Source of the DNA: Hirundichthys speculiger | Lineage: Eukaryota; Chordata; Actinopteri; Beloniformes; Exocoetidae | DNA: 64,000 nt | Assembly: GCA_018398805.1 (NCBI GenBank) | Contig: JAGFBZ010000342.1 | Location: 474,001 to 538,000 of the forward strand | Direction: 5' to 3' | Shown: in pieces, positions 1 through 11,788 of the stretch | How the letters are laid out: every line of letters begins with the position of its first letter | Numbering within the stretch: the stretch's first letter is position 1 | Translations under genes and position numbers: made by a program | Notes under the pieces: generated by a model | Told to the model about the DNA's origin: nothing | Database searches by the model: none | The model's input: the letters and a program-made list of their open reading frames with translations, nothing else

Positions 1-1108
1 GATCCCCATAAACACACTTTCCATCAATATACACACCTAACAGGAACACACACACACATACACAAAAGATGTCATCCTGCGTCTTATTTAGCCATCAAAT
101 TCAGAATAAGAGCGCTGCAGTGCGTAAAAGGTCCATCAATCAACGTCAGCAGGATGTGACTGGATATGAATCACGTCTCAGCAGACGAGTTGCGACACTT
201 CTGTAGGCGACGCCTGAAATCAGTCGTCACGGCAACACACAAAGAAAACCAGTTACACCAATAATCTCATGGAGCTCGATCCAACTCTCATTGGTCACAT
301 GAGCTTTAAACATTTTTGTTGTGGTTTTGTTGTCATCTGTTGTCGGTAATAAATGAACAGTAGATGTTTATCTGCAGATGAAGACAGAATCTCTACAGAT
401 AAGTCGACACAATAAAATGTATTTAATTAAGCTCTTGAGGTGTTTTCTTACATAAAAAGCGTTGGATATGTCCTGTTAACCAGGCTTTTACAAGGCTCGT
501 ATTTGCATATCTACGTGACGTTAAAACCTACGTGTGTCAAGAATTCAGAGGAAGAAGAAATCTGAAGAAAATCGAAAAGCTCATCCATAGTGAGTGTACT
601 GACACGGTCAGGTAAATGTCTTTAGGTGAGCAGACTGCAACAGCCTCACCTGGTCGTGACACCTCCGGGTAATTTCATGAATGCAGCCAACGCGTAGCGT
701 TTTAAAACGCCACCGGTGGGCACCGAGGACGGAGGGAAACCGCTGCATAACCAGTTTGCTTCCACTCCCTACATCGGTATGCATGACCCGATTGACAGCT
801 GGCACCTGGCCATTTGATTGGCCACCTGCCATCCGGTTAATCCCTTTATATATTTCTACTTGACGTGACACAAAAGAGCTCACCACCTGCACAACTATGA
901 AGACCAAAGCCAGTTTTGGCACCAGGCTGTAAATATGTTTATTTCTGATAAGTTTGCTCGGTTTTGGAGCCGACATCTTGTGGTCAGAAGAGGAACTGCA
1001 CATTTTGTTACAGCCGGTTTAATTTCGACCATGAAGTGGGGACGCTGGTGCTTCAGAAAACTGAAGAGTGACGTCAGGGTTTTTTTTTTTCTAGTTCTTG
1101 TTATAGGG
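1..1108. other. Non-coding, no gene recognised
   Basis: No open frame here looks like a gene. There is a short CA-rich microsatellite near 45-62. The segment about 955-1012 (a phrase like ggagccgacatcttgtggtc followed by gaggaactgca) resembles short segments near 20,982, 61,175 and, inverted, 63,290, so it is probably a fragment of a dispersed repeat. Confidence 0.5.
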
Positions 1109-2274
1109 TAGGGATGGAACGGTTACCGGTATTACGGTAAACGCAGTAAAATTTTACATGATAACGATTACCGTTTATGTTTGACTTCTCATTATCATGG
1201 TCGATTACCGGGATATGTAATATCAGCCTCATTCAAGTCTGTTAGCGACTCGTGACTGTGTCTCGCGTGAATATGTAGCTTGTAACATCGGCATCGTAAC
1301 GTTAGCATGGCGAAAAGTGGTGATAGCACGCAGGACATTTACCAACCCACTAAAATGGTGAAATCCGAGGTCTGGGCATATTTTTTATTTTTATTTTTCT
1401 AAGAATGCAGAGGGACAACTGGTGGAGGACAGTTATCTGTCTGCAGAGCACTTGTTTACATTTTATTGTAATTTGTAGCAACTTGAAGGAGCTAAGGCTA
1501 ATGCTTCAAGCTACTGAGATGTTTGACCAAGAGTAACCTGTTCGACACGCTTCGCTAACTCACATTTCGTAAACGTTACCGTTGCGTGTTAATCGAAAAA
1601 GGACCGGAACGATATTCTTCTGATGCAGTTAAAATATTTATTTATTCCATTAACTGATCCGACAACCATAACGCCGGCAGTTAGCGCCACAGCGGTCAGA
1701 AACCTTTTGCCCTTCCGGGTCCAACACCTAACCAATAACAGGCAGCTACCTTTATACCTGACCCTCAGGTAACAACACAGCGACACCCACAGACACACAG
1801 AGTGAACTACAATTCATAACAACATATTTGGCTCCTAAACAACTGTTTCTTTATTTGCACATTTATACGTATTTAAGGTTCAGCTTAAAGTCCAAAGTTT
1901 TTTCATTTGAACTTCACTATAATTTTTGTTCCTGATAATTGTTTGCATATTTTGACCTACTATGGTTGTTAAAGTGTTTATTTAAATTTGCACCAGACAA
2001 ATTAGCTTTGTTCCTGTTATTTATTTTGATCATTTAAAATAAAACCTCTTTCTGTACCAGTTGTTTGCCCTTTTAATGTGAAAGTTTCATTTTGACAAAA
2101 TTTTGGCTTCTGATGTTTTAGTGTGACAAGAAAATCACAGGATTTTGTGAAATTATTTAAATGTATGTGTTTTTTAGACATTTGTACAGAAATGAAGAAC
2201 ACCGCGATATAACGTAAACCGTGATAATTTGGTCACGATAATCGAGATATCAAATTTTCCATATCGTTACATCA
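1109..2274 (+). mobile_element. hAT-type DNA transposon relic with BED zinc-finger remnant
   Basis: The segment opens with tagggatggaacgg and ends near 2274 with atatcgttacatc, which is roughly its inverted complement; such ends are common in fish hAT elements. Near the left end an ATG at about 1308 begins MAKSGDSTQDIYQP and leads into KSEVWAYF, then, after an AT-rich interruption, NAEGQLVED. This matches the start of a BED zinc finger (aromatic residues preceding the first Cys pair), the usual N-terminal DNA-binding domain of hAT transposases. No catalytic domain is visible, so this is a non-autonomous or decayed copy. An 8-bp target duplication could not be matched at the ends. Superfamily assignment is from family knowledge; boundaries are approximate. 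Confidence 0.65.
1308..1470 (+). pseudogene. BED zinc-finger fragment of hAT transposase
   Basis: The frame beginning at about 1308 reads MAKSGDSTQDIYQP, then KSEVWAYF. A T-rich insertion and stop codons break the frame before NAEGQLVED can be recognised. It has the layout of the first BED exon of hAT transposases, but the Cys and His zinc ligands are not preserved in one frame. It cannot encode a working domain as it stands. Confidence 0.55.
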
Positions 2275-2753
2275 AGCAGGTCTGTAGCTGCCTGATGACT
2301 CCCCTGTCTTCTGATTTTCCTTTCTTTCACTTCCCCGTCTTTGTGACCAATAAAAGTGCAGAAGCTCTCTCAGCTGCCAGGTCAAAGGTCACATTTTCCT
2401 CTGAAAAGGCCTCAGCCTCTCCCGTCTCCGGGATCATGTGGAACGAGAACCAACTCATCCTCAAATAGTCCCAGAGCCTTTTCGCCGACGTCGCAGTGCA
2501 AAGCAGCTACTTTCCCTTTGTCACATGGTCGCTGACGCACGTTTCGTTACTCTCTCTGAGACGAATACGCCCGTTCATGGTGACGGCTTTCCATTTCTTA
2601 CGCTGTCACACACATCCAGATGTTTTGTGTGTCGGTATGTGGTGCAAAATTATGGAACGGCCTGGACATCAAACTCAAGCCACGCCAAAATATCCATAAG
2701 TTTAAGTCACTTTTTAGACAGAGGTTCTGGGATCAGTACAGAGTGATTTGGGG
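2275..2753. other. Non-coding, nothing recognised
   Basis: Small overlapping frames of 60-100 codons occur but none resembles a known protein, and no repeat ends were identified. Confidence 0.4.
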
Positions 2754-3654
2754 TGAATTCCAATTCCTCCCTTAACCCTCAATCTCAACCCTTAATCTCA
2801 AAAATGCGCGTTCCCGCTAAGGGCAAGTGCAGTCCCAATTCTAAGGGAAGTCAAGTTGAGGGACGAGTTTGAGGGCTGTATCGCCCTCAAAATTAAGATT
2901 TTCCGACACCACCCTTGGAAGTGAGGGCTATCCAGAAGCTAGCTACAAACGTAAGTATCTTCGTATATCTTAAAGATATAAATGTTACAAAACCATTTTA
3001 TTGTGTTTGTTTGAGACTTTTTTCATGGATTAACATCGTTGTTGCGTAACATTTATTTTTTTACTTTACGACGTTTGCTGCCGGACCGGCGGTCCCGTCG
3101 GCTTCACGTTGTACTCGTCGGTGGTCCTGGTACATTATTCAGTCCTCCGTCGCTACACAACAAGGTATACAAGTAATGTGAAGCCGACCCGGACCGCCGA
3201 TGGGACCGGTCCGCCGTCCCGGGACCGCCGACCGTGGCGGTCCCGGTCCCGTCAGCGGTCCAGGTCCCGTCGGCGGTCCAGATCGGCTTCACGTTACTTG
3301 TACTCGTCGGTGGTCCCGTCGGCGGTCCGGGTCGGCTTCACGTTACTTGTTTACCTTGTTGTGTAGCGACGGAGGACTGAATAATGTATCCTCTATTGTG
3401 TTATTTGTTAATATTATTTGGAGAATATACGGCGCTCTTTTCAATGTTATCCCTGTGTCACTTCAGGGAATACAGAGACAACACGGCTCTGATACATTTC
3501 AGTCTGAAGACGTAACTTTACTCAAGGGGTGTCCCATTTCTAAGTCACAAGATAACCCTTACACTTACTTTCGAGGGTTTAGATTGAGGGCCAAAAATTG
3601 AGGGTTAAGGGCGAGGGTTAAGATTGAGGGTTAAGAGAGGAATTGGAATTGGCC
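2754..3654. mobile_element. Non-autonomous DNA transposon with terminal inverted repeats
   Basis: The left end (gaattccaattcctcccttaa, from about 2755) and right end (ttaagagaggaattggaatt, to about 3652) are inverted complements over more than 30 bp, with TTAACCCTCAATCT-type phrases repeated inside both ends. No coding domain is present. A second, internal inverted repeat is listed separately. The superfamily is uncertain; the target duplication is not clear because the terminal AATTCC motif is itself palindromic. Confidence 0.65.
3131..3390. repeat. Internal inverted repeat (about 77-bp arms) with GC-rich loop
   Basis: The left arm, about 3131-3208, and right arm, about 3312-3390, are inverted complements with only a few mismatches (both contain cagtcctccgtcgctacaca in one or the other orientation). 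The roughly 100-bp loop between them is a GC-rich run of repeated cggtcccgtcggcggtcc-like words. The whole would form a strong hairpin in single-stranded DNA or RNA. Confidence 0.8.
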
Positions 3655-3937
3655 CTTGGACTCAATAGTAAAGTCATCTTAAACTCATGGCTCTGTATTA
3701 CTATTGTTGTTGTGTTACCACGTATGATTGCTTCTTTGGTTCTTTTCAATTTTAAATCAAATTGGCAGGAAGCAGCTATGTAATTTATGTTAACTTGGAA
3801 GAAAGGGGTGGGATTAAATACGTTTTCTTCCTCCCACTCCTTTTTGAGCAGATACAATGACTTGTGTTGATTGTAATTTTAATTTACTGTCTTGTTTTTT
3901 GTTGGCATTTCACATATATCTGCTCAAACAAATAGAA

Positions 3938-3993
3938 AATGAATGAATGAATGAATGAATGAATGAATGAATGAATGAATGAATGAATGAATG
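3938..3993 (+). repeat. (GAAT)n microsatellite
   Basis: About thirteen perfect tandem GAAT units. Confidence 0.95.
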
Positions 3994-4865
3994 TCTATGC
4001 CTTCCTCAAAAAAAAAAAAGAATGACGGACGAGTGATGGATGGAAGGAGGCTGAAGGCTCGGTGACTCTGACAGCTGAGGTTGTTTGTGGAAACTGGAGA
4101 AAGGAGAGATGGGATCAGCTTTCCAAACATGGGGGTTTCGGGACAACAGGTGACGGCCGTGCCCGCCCCCTCTACGCCTTTTCTCTCCAGGTCCAGGTTC
4201 CTCTAGATCAGAGGAGAAGAAAGTGAAGTGAAAATGTCAGTTTCTGGAAACTCATGAGGAGGAAATGGAGGCGAAAAGGACAAAAACAAACTCAACAAAC
4301 AGAAGCTGGAGTCTGAAAGAGGGTGGGGGTTGTTGTTCACATGAAGGATGGGTGTCTATGCTTCATTGTCTGCCCCATCTGTCTGGCTTTATCTCTACTC
4401 ACCACCCCCGGGGCCTCACCAGCTCCTCCTCCACAGCTCCAACCCCCCCCACCCCTCGCTGTCAGACACCACCCTCCTCTGTGCCCTGGTCAGTCCCTCC
4501 CTGCATGCTGGCAGGCTACCAGGAAGTTTCCACCCGCAGCAACTGGTGGCATTGTTCGCATGAAGCCGAACATACATGAGCGCAGTTGCTGCTCGTGGAC
4601 GCGTCATGCGTGAACGCGGGCATCTGCTGGCACCGAAGCACGACCACCATTAATCTGACAAAAGACGATTGTATGTTGAGGTTAATGTATGCTGGAAGTG
4701 TCAAAGTCTGTGTTTGGAAAAAAAAATGATGGTGCTATAGTTCCAATAAAACTTCTTTTGAATAGATTGTAGTTTAACTTTAAACATGAATCCTTTTATT
4801 AAATAAATGTAATAATTGTGAGTGAACAATGTTAGAGAAAACAAAAAAACTGGTGTTGATTCGGT
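3994..4865. other. Non-coding, nothing recognised
   Basis: Mixed-composition sequence with short overlapping frames on both strands. None matches a recognised protein, and there is no consistent coding signal. Confidence 0.4.
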
Positions 4866-5100
4866 GCTGGTTGGATATGAAGCAGAAAATGACGTCCAGC
4901 TTCAGGTTCAAGAATTGCTGACATCACCGTGTGTGCAAACACGGCAAACGGAAATAAGGCGGGTGACACAACGACGAAGCACAATCACGGGCGCACCCGT
5001 TGTTGTTGCGTAACCGTCGAGGTGACGGGCACGGTAGGATCCACTGACACCCCAAACCGCCTGATGGTGGCAGTGAACAGCTTTCCCTGTTTGCCAACCG
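4866..5100 (+). repeat. Dispersed repeat A, copy 1
   Basis: Shares with 7944-8095 the words agcagaaaatgacgtccag, caggttcaag, gaaataaggcg, gtaggatccactgac and ccaaaccgc, in the same order. The second copy is shorter. It is an unnamed interspersed repeat; its mechanism of spread is not evident. Confidence 0.6.
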
Positions 5101-5110
5101 CCAGTAATTA

Positions 5111-5780
5111 CAGTGATCCCTCGCCAATTCACGGTTTAAGTTCCACGGTTGTAGTTATTTGCAGATTTTTTCAGAAATATATAATATAATTAAAAAAAAA
5201 TTTTAATCGCGGAAACATCACAGGATGTTGTACGCGTTCTCTCACTGCAAAGAAATGTTGTGAGCCAGCCTGGCCCCTTTAAGAAGGTAGCCTTATGGGT
5301 AATGTAGTGTGTGTGTCATGGGACGGCAGAATGAAAACGGGGTTAGATGAAAAGTGTAGTGAGCATCAACAGCAGCCCAGCGTGTATACATTCTCTGTTA
5401 ACCGACAGGAGCCCAACAATACAACCTGTGTGATGTTACAAGTTCCTGCAGTACCAGAATAAAGTGCTCATTCCATGCAGAGAAAACCAGAATTTTTGTT
5501 TTGTTGTTGTTAGCGTGTTAGCCGCTAATTATGAGCCAAAAATAGCACAATAGCAGCGGTTTCTTTACTACGGTTCAGAGACCAGAGGCTGTGAAGGAAA
5601 CAGAAAGACCACAGTTGAGCCTTTGTCTTGTTTCGCAGCAGTGACTCGCTACTTTTTGGGGTTTTTAAACATATTTTAAACACATTATTGAGGCTCAGGG
5701 GCTCCGGCCCCAGTTCGCGGATTTTGATTTATGCGGGGGGGCGCCGGTCCCAATTAACCGCAAAAAATAAGGGATCACTG
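5111..5780 (+). mobile_element. Pogo/Tigger-like non-autonomous element, copy 1
   Basis: The ends are cagtgatccctcgcc at the left and gggatcactg at the right. They form an inverted repeat and are flanked by TA on both sides (5109-5110 and 5781-5782). CAGTGATCCCTCG-type ends with TA duplications are typical of pogo-group members of the Tc1/mariner superfamily. The 670-bp body carries no transposase. It includes one copy of a roughly 129-bp unit (agcgtgttagccgctaat to agaccacagt) that is amplified in the third copy at 56,053. The related copy at 25,144 lies in the opposite orientation. Confidence 0.75.
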
Positions 5781-6023
5781 TAAAAGAAGGAGACAAGGAG
5801 ACAAAGAAGAAGGAAAGGAGAAAAACAAACTGGAAGTGATCAACATTGATGGAGCCGAGACGATTGCGCTTTGCCCAAGACACACCCTCCTCTGTCCTTT
5901 ACTGGTCCGCAACGATACGCCAACTCCGCAGCTGTGGTTCGATTTTCCACAAACAATCACAGCTGTCACAGCGCTGCAAACCGACTGATGAGAGACGTTG
6001 ACTAAAAGGCAGGCTAAGGACAC

Positions 6024-6194
6024 TAACTCTAACCCCCTAACCCTAACCCCCTAACCCCCTAACCCTAACCGTAACCCCCTAACCCTAACCCCAACCCCCT
6101 AACACTAACCCCCTAACCCCCACCCCTAACCCCTAAACCTAACCCCGTAACCCTAAGCCTAACCCTAACCTCTAACCGTAACCCTAACCCTAAC
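6024..6194 (+). repeat. Telomere-like (CCCTAA)n tract, degenerate
   Basis: About 170 bp of CCCTAA and CCCCCTAA units with small interruptions. It is internal to the window and imperfect, so it is an interstitial telomere-like repeat and not a chromosome end. Shorter tracts occur at 59,657-59,697 and 60,463-60,491. Confidence 0.85.
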
Positions 6195-7943
6195 ATCTTT
6201 ATTGGAACTTTTTTTAGTAAGGGGGTTTGTGTAGAGCGAGAGCTTGCTTAGCCAGTGGACCCCGTTGAGGCCACTCTTACAGTTTTTGACACAAAACTTA
6301 AGCAACATTTGGAAATGCTGATACAGCTCAACTGTGAAATGACTGATTCCCACCAGTCACGTGATGCGACAAAGTCATGTTTTCTCCTCTTGTGATGAGT
6401 CCTTCAGAGAACCTCTTTAACTCTTTCTGGGCCGGTGCCGGAGCCGGTTCAGAGCTATTTGCTTTTCCGTGCACACAGAGTGCGGTCCGAACCTCCCTTC
6501 AGCGGCCTCTGAGTTTCCGTGGACGACCACGGTGCGACCGAGGATCTCGCTCCGATTCAAAACCAGTATCCTTAACGTCGCCGGTCTGTGTTTCCGAAGG
6601 TCGTTGGGAACGACAGCTGGCGCTTGAGGACCAGCATTTATGCGTGCCGCTGCGACGCCAGCAGGTGTTTTTACTGAAACCTCCCGGCGAAGTTTATTAA
6701 TGGACATGCTCTCCATGAGCTCGGGTTGAAACAGCTGCTGCGAACGCCACCGTATCACACGGAGACTGTACTCTCAAAGGCTCGAACTGAGGCAACCGGA
6801 CGTCTTTTTCTTTGCTTGTGAAGACGTTTCACCTGGTCACTTTCTCCCATGAGTCACTGATTTACATGTGACTTCACAGTTTATCGGCTCCAGACTCCCC
6901 AGCAGTCAGTCCGAACTGACAAGGCCCTTTGGAATTTCACTTGTCCAGGTAGACCTCTGTTTGGCCAGTTTTCCTGCCTTTGAACCGGTTCTTTATAAGT
7001 AACCGGCTGTCAAAAATCAAGGAACCGGTACCAGAACTGCTTTGGTGGAAGAGGCCTGTGTGATAGCGTTCGATGTAATAACCTTGCTTTGCTCACGACA
7101 ACGAACCAGTTAACGAAAACAGAGTCTAAAAACATCAAGTGTGTGTACAGATATCTGTCTTCTGAGCATGCCCAGAACCCGCAGGCGCTCCCAGCCGGGG
7201 GAACATATGGAAATAAGTCGCCAACGCAGCTGCGGTACACAGTGGAAAGATAAACAGTGTTTTCTGACGACATCAAAGATGTCTTCGGTGAGGTGTGGCG
7301 AAGCCGGGGAGGAAGGTTTAGTGTTTCTCTTTGAACTGACTCTGTTGCTGGCAGGAGCCATGTGGGCTTTTCTTTGTTTGGCTACCATACGGACGAAGGG
7401 GGGGGTGGATTTAAAGCTTCTGTGTGGATACCTCTGCAGAAATTAAGAGATTTGTTCCAAGCTGTAAAATTAAAGAGGCTTGGATAGCTGCAGTTCCCAG
7501 GAGAAAGAGACGTGCAGACTTGCCAACACATCGAATGTGACTCGGAGCACATGCTCCCTTTGACTCACACAAGCTTGTTGTGAAATATATGAGGCAATGA
7601 GTTCTGGCAGAGCGTCGCGCTCCCGGTCACATCGCCGCCGCTCCTCAGAGTAGAGAACAACTGCAAGCAAATGTTACTGTGTCTGATCCAATTTCTAATG
7701 CAACAGACCATCAACACGTCAGCTAATTCCTGCGCCGTATGCACCAGGGGCGACCGAAGAACCTTGACCCAAAAAGCCAGAAAAACTCTCTTGAGGTTTC
7801 GTAGACTGAGCTCCTTTTTACAGTCTAACACACAGATAAGATCCCACCATGACCCTACGTGATATATTCATGTAATGTTTCAATTTTTTGTGTTTTTCAT
7901 GTGCTTTATAAATAAAGTTAAGTATAAATAAAGTGCGGATTGT
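6195..7943. other. Non-coding, no gene recognised
   Basis: About 1.7 kb with several frames of 60-110 codons on both strands that overlap each other and show no familiar domain. No clean transposon ends were found. Confidence 0.4.
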
Positions 7944-8095
7944 ATATGCTAGAAGCAGAAAAATGACGTCCAGGCCTCTTGTTGTTCAGGTTCAAGTATC
8001 ACTGACAGAAATAAGGCGAGTGACGGACATGGTAGGATCCACTGACCCCAAACCGCTTGATGGTGAACCACTTTCCTTGTTTGCCAAGTGTCAAT
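7944..8095 (+). repeat. Dispersed repeat A, copy 2 (shorter)
   Basis: Matches 4866-5100 in order, lacking its central part. It immediately precedes another interspersed repeat at 8103. Confidence 0.6.
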
Positions 8096-8102
8096 AAATA
8101 AA

Positions 8103-8520
8103 ACTAGAAAAGCACTCGGAGAGTGCAGACCTCCGCCAAGCGCAACAATTCCCCCATATAAAGATATACAGATTGCGATAAAATCCGTCTTCTGGATCAG
8201 ATCCGGATCAGCCTTTGAAATTTGATAGAGGTTCCCATTGTCAATCCCTGAGTCAAATTTCATGAGTTTTGGGCAATAATTAACGGAGATACAAAATTTT
8301 CGGCCCCATTGACCGCAATGTTATCGAAAATTTGAAAGTGATCCAGAATCCAGGATTTCTTCCAGATCACAGCCAAAATGAAATCAGTTCTTCCTTTTCA
8401 CATTTCTGACAACTCCTGAAAATATAATCGAAATCCATCCATAACTTTTTGAGTTATGTTGAACACAGACAGACAGACAGATAAACGCCACTGAAAACAT
8501 AACCTCCTTGGCGGAGGTAA
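8103..8520 (+). repeat. Interspersed repeat B, copy 1
   Basis: Begins actagaaaagcactcgg and ends ccttggcggaggtaa. The phrase acctccgccaag near 8129 is the inverted complement of cttggcggaggt at the end, so the element is bounded by a 12-bp near-terminal inverted repeat. A shorter, internally deleted copy lies at 14,136-14,370. No coding capacity is seen. It could be a MITE or a SINE-like element; the class is not decided here. Confidence 0.65.
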
Positions 8521-9023
8521 AAAGAGGACAACACCAAAGGTTACTGTTCTATTTGACCAGGCACCTGTCTAGGTAGACTCCAGGTGGCGCTCAAGCACTT
8601 CCTCCTTTGCCCTCGAACTTTTCAAGTGTTCGTTATTGCTCAGCGACAGCAGCGGCAATTTCACCATGAAAAGTTAGCGGCGTTATGTTAATGCAAGTTT
8701 AAGAGTCATGATTTTAAAACTAAATTTAAAAAAAATAAACAAAACATAAGTTCTAGAGATGTAACAAATCTACAACAAAAAGTTAGGAATTTTTGTGAAA
8801 AAGTTTCCATTTTGTAAATTTTGTGATTTTACTACAAAGTAATTTGATGTCTCAAAGGTGATGTCTGTAGAGATGAAATACGCAATTTCATAAGAATTTG
8901 TGATTTTCGGACACAAAAAGTTGACAAAAAAGTTGTAACATTAACTTCAAAAGTTGTGTGTTTTTTTTTAATTCATGATTTTACGACAAAATGTCAAATG
9001 TGATTACAGGACATTAGGTTGTA

Positions 9024-9050
9024 CCGTACCGTACCGTACCGTACCGTCTT
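9024..9050 (-). repeat. Rex3 3' tail, pentanucleotide (CCGTA)n
   Basis: About five tandem gtacc units next to the 3' end of the Rex3 sequence. RTE-clade elements end in short tandem repeats. The common Rex3 tail known to me is GATG-based, so the CGGTA unit (minus-strand reading) is a variant tail. Its first units overlap the target duplication, so the exact border is ambiguous. Confidence 0.75.
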
Positions 9051-9057
9051 CTTCCGC

Positions 9058-10096
9058 TTATCCGAGGTCGGGTCGCGGGGGCATCAGCCGGAGTAAGGAA
9101 GCCCAGACCCCCCTCTCCCCGGCCACTTCCTCCAGCTCCTCTGGGGGGATCCCAAGGCGTTCCCAGGCCAGCCGAGAGACATAGTCCCTCCAGCGTGTCC
9201 TGGGTCTTCCCCGGGGTCTCCTCCCAGTGGGCCGTGCCCGGAACACCTCACCAGGGAGGCGCCCAGGAGGCATCCTAACCAGATGCCCGAGCCACCTCAT
9301 CTGGCTCCTCTCGATGCGGAGGAGCAGCGGTTCTACTCTGAGCCCCTCCCGGATGACCGAGCTTCTCACCCTATCTCTAAGGGAGAGCCCGGCTACCCTG
9401 CGAAGGAAGCTCATTTCAGCCGCTTGTATCCGCGATCTTGTTCTTTCGGTCACTACCCAAAGCTCATGACCATAGGTGAGGGTGGGAACGTAGATCGACC
9501 GGTAAATCGAGAGCTTCGCCTTCCGACTCAGCTCCTTCTTCACCACAACAGACCGGCGCAGCACCCGCATCACTGCAGATGCCGCACCGATCCGTCTGTC
9601 GATCTCCCGCTCCATCCTTCCCTCACTCGTGAACAAGATCCCGAGATACTTAAACTCCTCCACTTGGGGAAGGACCTCATCCCCAACCCGGAGAGGGCAC
9701 TCCACCCTTTTCCGGCTGAGGACCATGGTCTCGGATTTGGAGGTGCTGATTCTCATCCAGCCGCTTCACAACCGGCTGCGAATCGTTCCAGCGAGAGCTG
9801 TAGATCACGGCTCGATGAAGCCAACAGAACCCCACATCATCTGCAAATAGCAGAGACCCAATCCTGAGGCCACCGAACCGGATCCCCTCAACACCTCGAC
9901 TGCGCCTAGAAATTCTGTCCATAAAAGTGATGAACAGAATCGGTGACAAAGGGCAGCCTTGGCGGAGTCCAACCCTCACTGGAAACGAATCCGACTTACT
10001 GCCGGCAATGCGGACCAAACTCTGGCACCGGTCATACAGGGACCGGACAGCCCGTATAAGGGAGTCCGGCACCCCATACTCCCGAAGCACCCCCCA
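9058..10096 (-). pseudogene. Rex3 reverse transcriptase, C-terminal half
   Basis: Reading the minus strand from about 10,096, the protein begins [16 protein letters not shown], continues through [12 protein letters not shown] (RT motif around the template grip) and GSLLFADDV (the catalytic Asp-Asp box, encoded at about 9830-9857). A frameshift follows near 9700-9830. The second frame (9756-9058) carries EFKYLGILFTSEG, then a basic C-terminal region with RWLGHLVRMPPGRLPGE and RRPRGRPRTRW, and ends PPRPDLG before the stop. Layout and length fit the RTE-clade C-terminal RT and its downstream domain. The frameshift inactivates it. The matching N-terminal half lies on the opposite strand at 10,097-11,788. 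Confidence 0.88.
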
Positions 10097-11788
10097 AGCT
10101 CCGGGTGAGAGGCGCCGAGCTGGGGTGGGCATACTTATTGCCCCCCGGCTTGGCGCCTGTACATTGGGGTTTACTCCGGTGGACGAGAGGGTAGCCTCTC
10201 TCCGCCTCCGGGTGGGGGGACGGGTCCTGACTGTTGTTTGTGCTTACGCACCAAATAGCAGTTCAGAGTACCCACCCTTTTTGGAGTCCTTGGATGGAGT
10301 ATTGGAGAATGTTCCATCTGGGGACTCCCTCGTTCTGCTGGGGGACTTCAATGCTCACGTGGGCAACGACAGTGAGACCTGGAGGGGTGTGGTTGGGAGG
10401 CAGGGCCCCCCGATCTGAACCAGAGTGGTGTTTCGTTGTTGGACTTCTGTGCTCGTCATGGACTGTCCATAACGAACACCATGTTCAGGCATAAGAGTGT
10501 CCACATGTGCACTTGGCACCAGGACACTCTAGGCCGCAGTTCGATGATCGACTTCATAATCGTATCGTCGGACTTGCGGCCGCATGTCTTGGACACTCGG
10601 GCGAAGAGAGGGGCGGAGCTGTCAACTGATCACCACCTGGTGGTGGGTTGGCTCAGATGGTGGGGGAGGATGCCGGTCAGACCTGGCAGGCCCAAACGTG
10701 TTGTGAGGGTCTGCTGGGAACGTCTGGCAGAGTCTCCTGTCAGAAGGAGCTTTAACTCACACCTCCGGCGGAACTTCGATCATGTTCCGAGGGAGGCAGG
10801 GGACATTGAGTCCGAGTGGGCTATGTTCCGGGCCTCCATTGTTGAGGCGGCCGACCGGAGCTGTGGCCGTAAGGTCGTTGGTGCCTGTCGTGGCGGCAAT
10901 CCCAGAACTCGTTTGGTGGACACCAGCAGTGAGGGATGCCGTCAAGCTGAAGAAGGAGTCCTATAGGGCCTTTTTGGCATGTGGGACTCTGGAGGCAGCT
11001 GACAGGTATCGGCAGGCTAAGCGGGACGCGGCTTTGGCGGTTGCTGAGGCAAAAACTCGGACATGGGAGGAGTTTGGAGAGGCCATGGAGAACGACTTCC
11101 GAACGGCTTCGAAGAGATTCTGGTCCACCATCCGGCGTCTCAGGAGGGGGGGAAGCAGTGCTCCATCAACACTGTATACAGTGGGGATGGGGAGCTGTTG
11201 ACCTCGACTCGGGACGTTGTGGATCGGTGGAGGGAATACTTTGAAGACCTCCTCAATCCCGCCGACACGTCTTCCAATGAGGAAGCAGAGTCTGGGGACT
11301 CAGGGGTGGACTCTCCTATCTCTGGGGCTGAGGTTGCCGAGGTGGTTAAAAAGCTCCTCGGTGGCAGGGCCCCGGGTGTGGATGAGATCCGCCCGGAGTT
11401 CCTCAAGGCTCTGGATGCTGAGGGGCTGTCTTGGTTGACACGCCTCTGCAGCATCGCGTGGACGTCGGGGACAGTACCGCTGGATTGGCAGACTGGGGTG
11501 GTGGTCCCCCTCTTTAAAAAGGGGGACCGGAGGGTGTGTTCCAACTACAGGGGGATCACACTCCTCAGCCTCCCTGGGAAGGTCTATTCAGGGGTCCTGG
11601 AGAGGAGGGTCCGTCGGATAGTCGAATCTCGGATTGAGGAGGAGCAGTGTGGTTTTCGTCCCGGCCGTGGAACGGTGGACCAGCTCTACACCCTCTTCAG
11701 GGTCTTGGAGGGGGCATGGGAGTTCGCCCAACCAGTCTACATGTGTTTTGTGGACTTGGAGAAGGCGTTCGACCGTGTTCCCCGGGGA
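10097..11788 (+). pseudogene. Rex3 endonuclease and N-terminal reverse transcriptase half
   Basis: The plus strand encodes an APE-type endonuclease from about 10,105: [12 protein letters not shown], then [16 protein letters not shown] and [14 protein letters not shown]. After a frameshift near 10,410 come RHGLSITNTMF, RSSMIDFIIV and the STDHHLV motif (catalytic His region). Further frame changes near 10,930 and 11,120 lead to the RT N-terminus: GVVVPLFKKGDRR, NYRGITLLSLPGKVYS, QCGFRPGRGTVDQL and CFVDLEKAFDRVPRG (the first catalytic Asp is in the VDLEKAFD box). The 5' end is truncated within the endonuclease. Several frameshifts make it non-functional. Confidence 0.88.

Noticed and set aside
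9283..9867. Plus-strand 194-codon frame
   Set aside because: It is the antisense shadow of the Rex3 reverse transcriptase on the minus strand.
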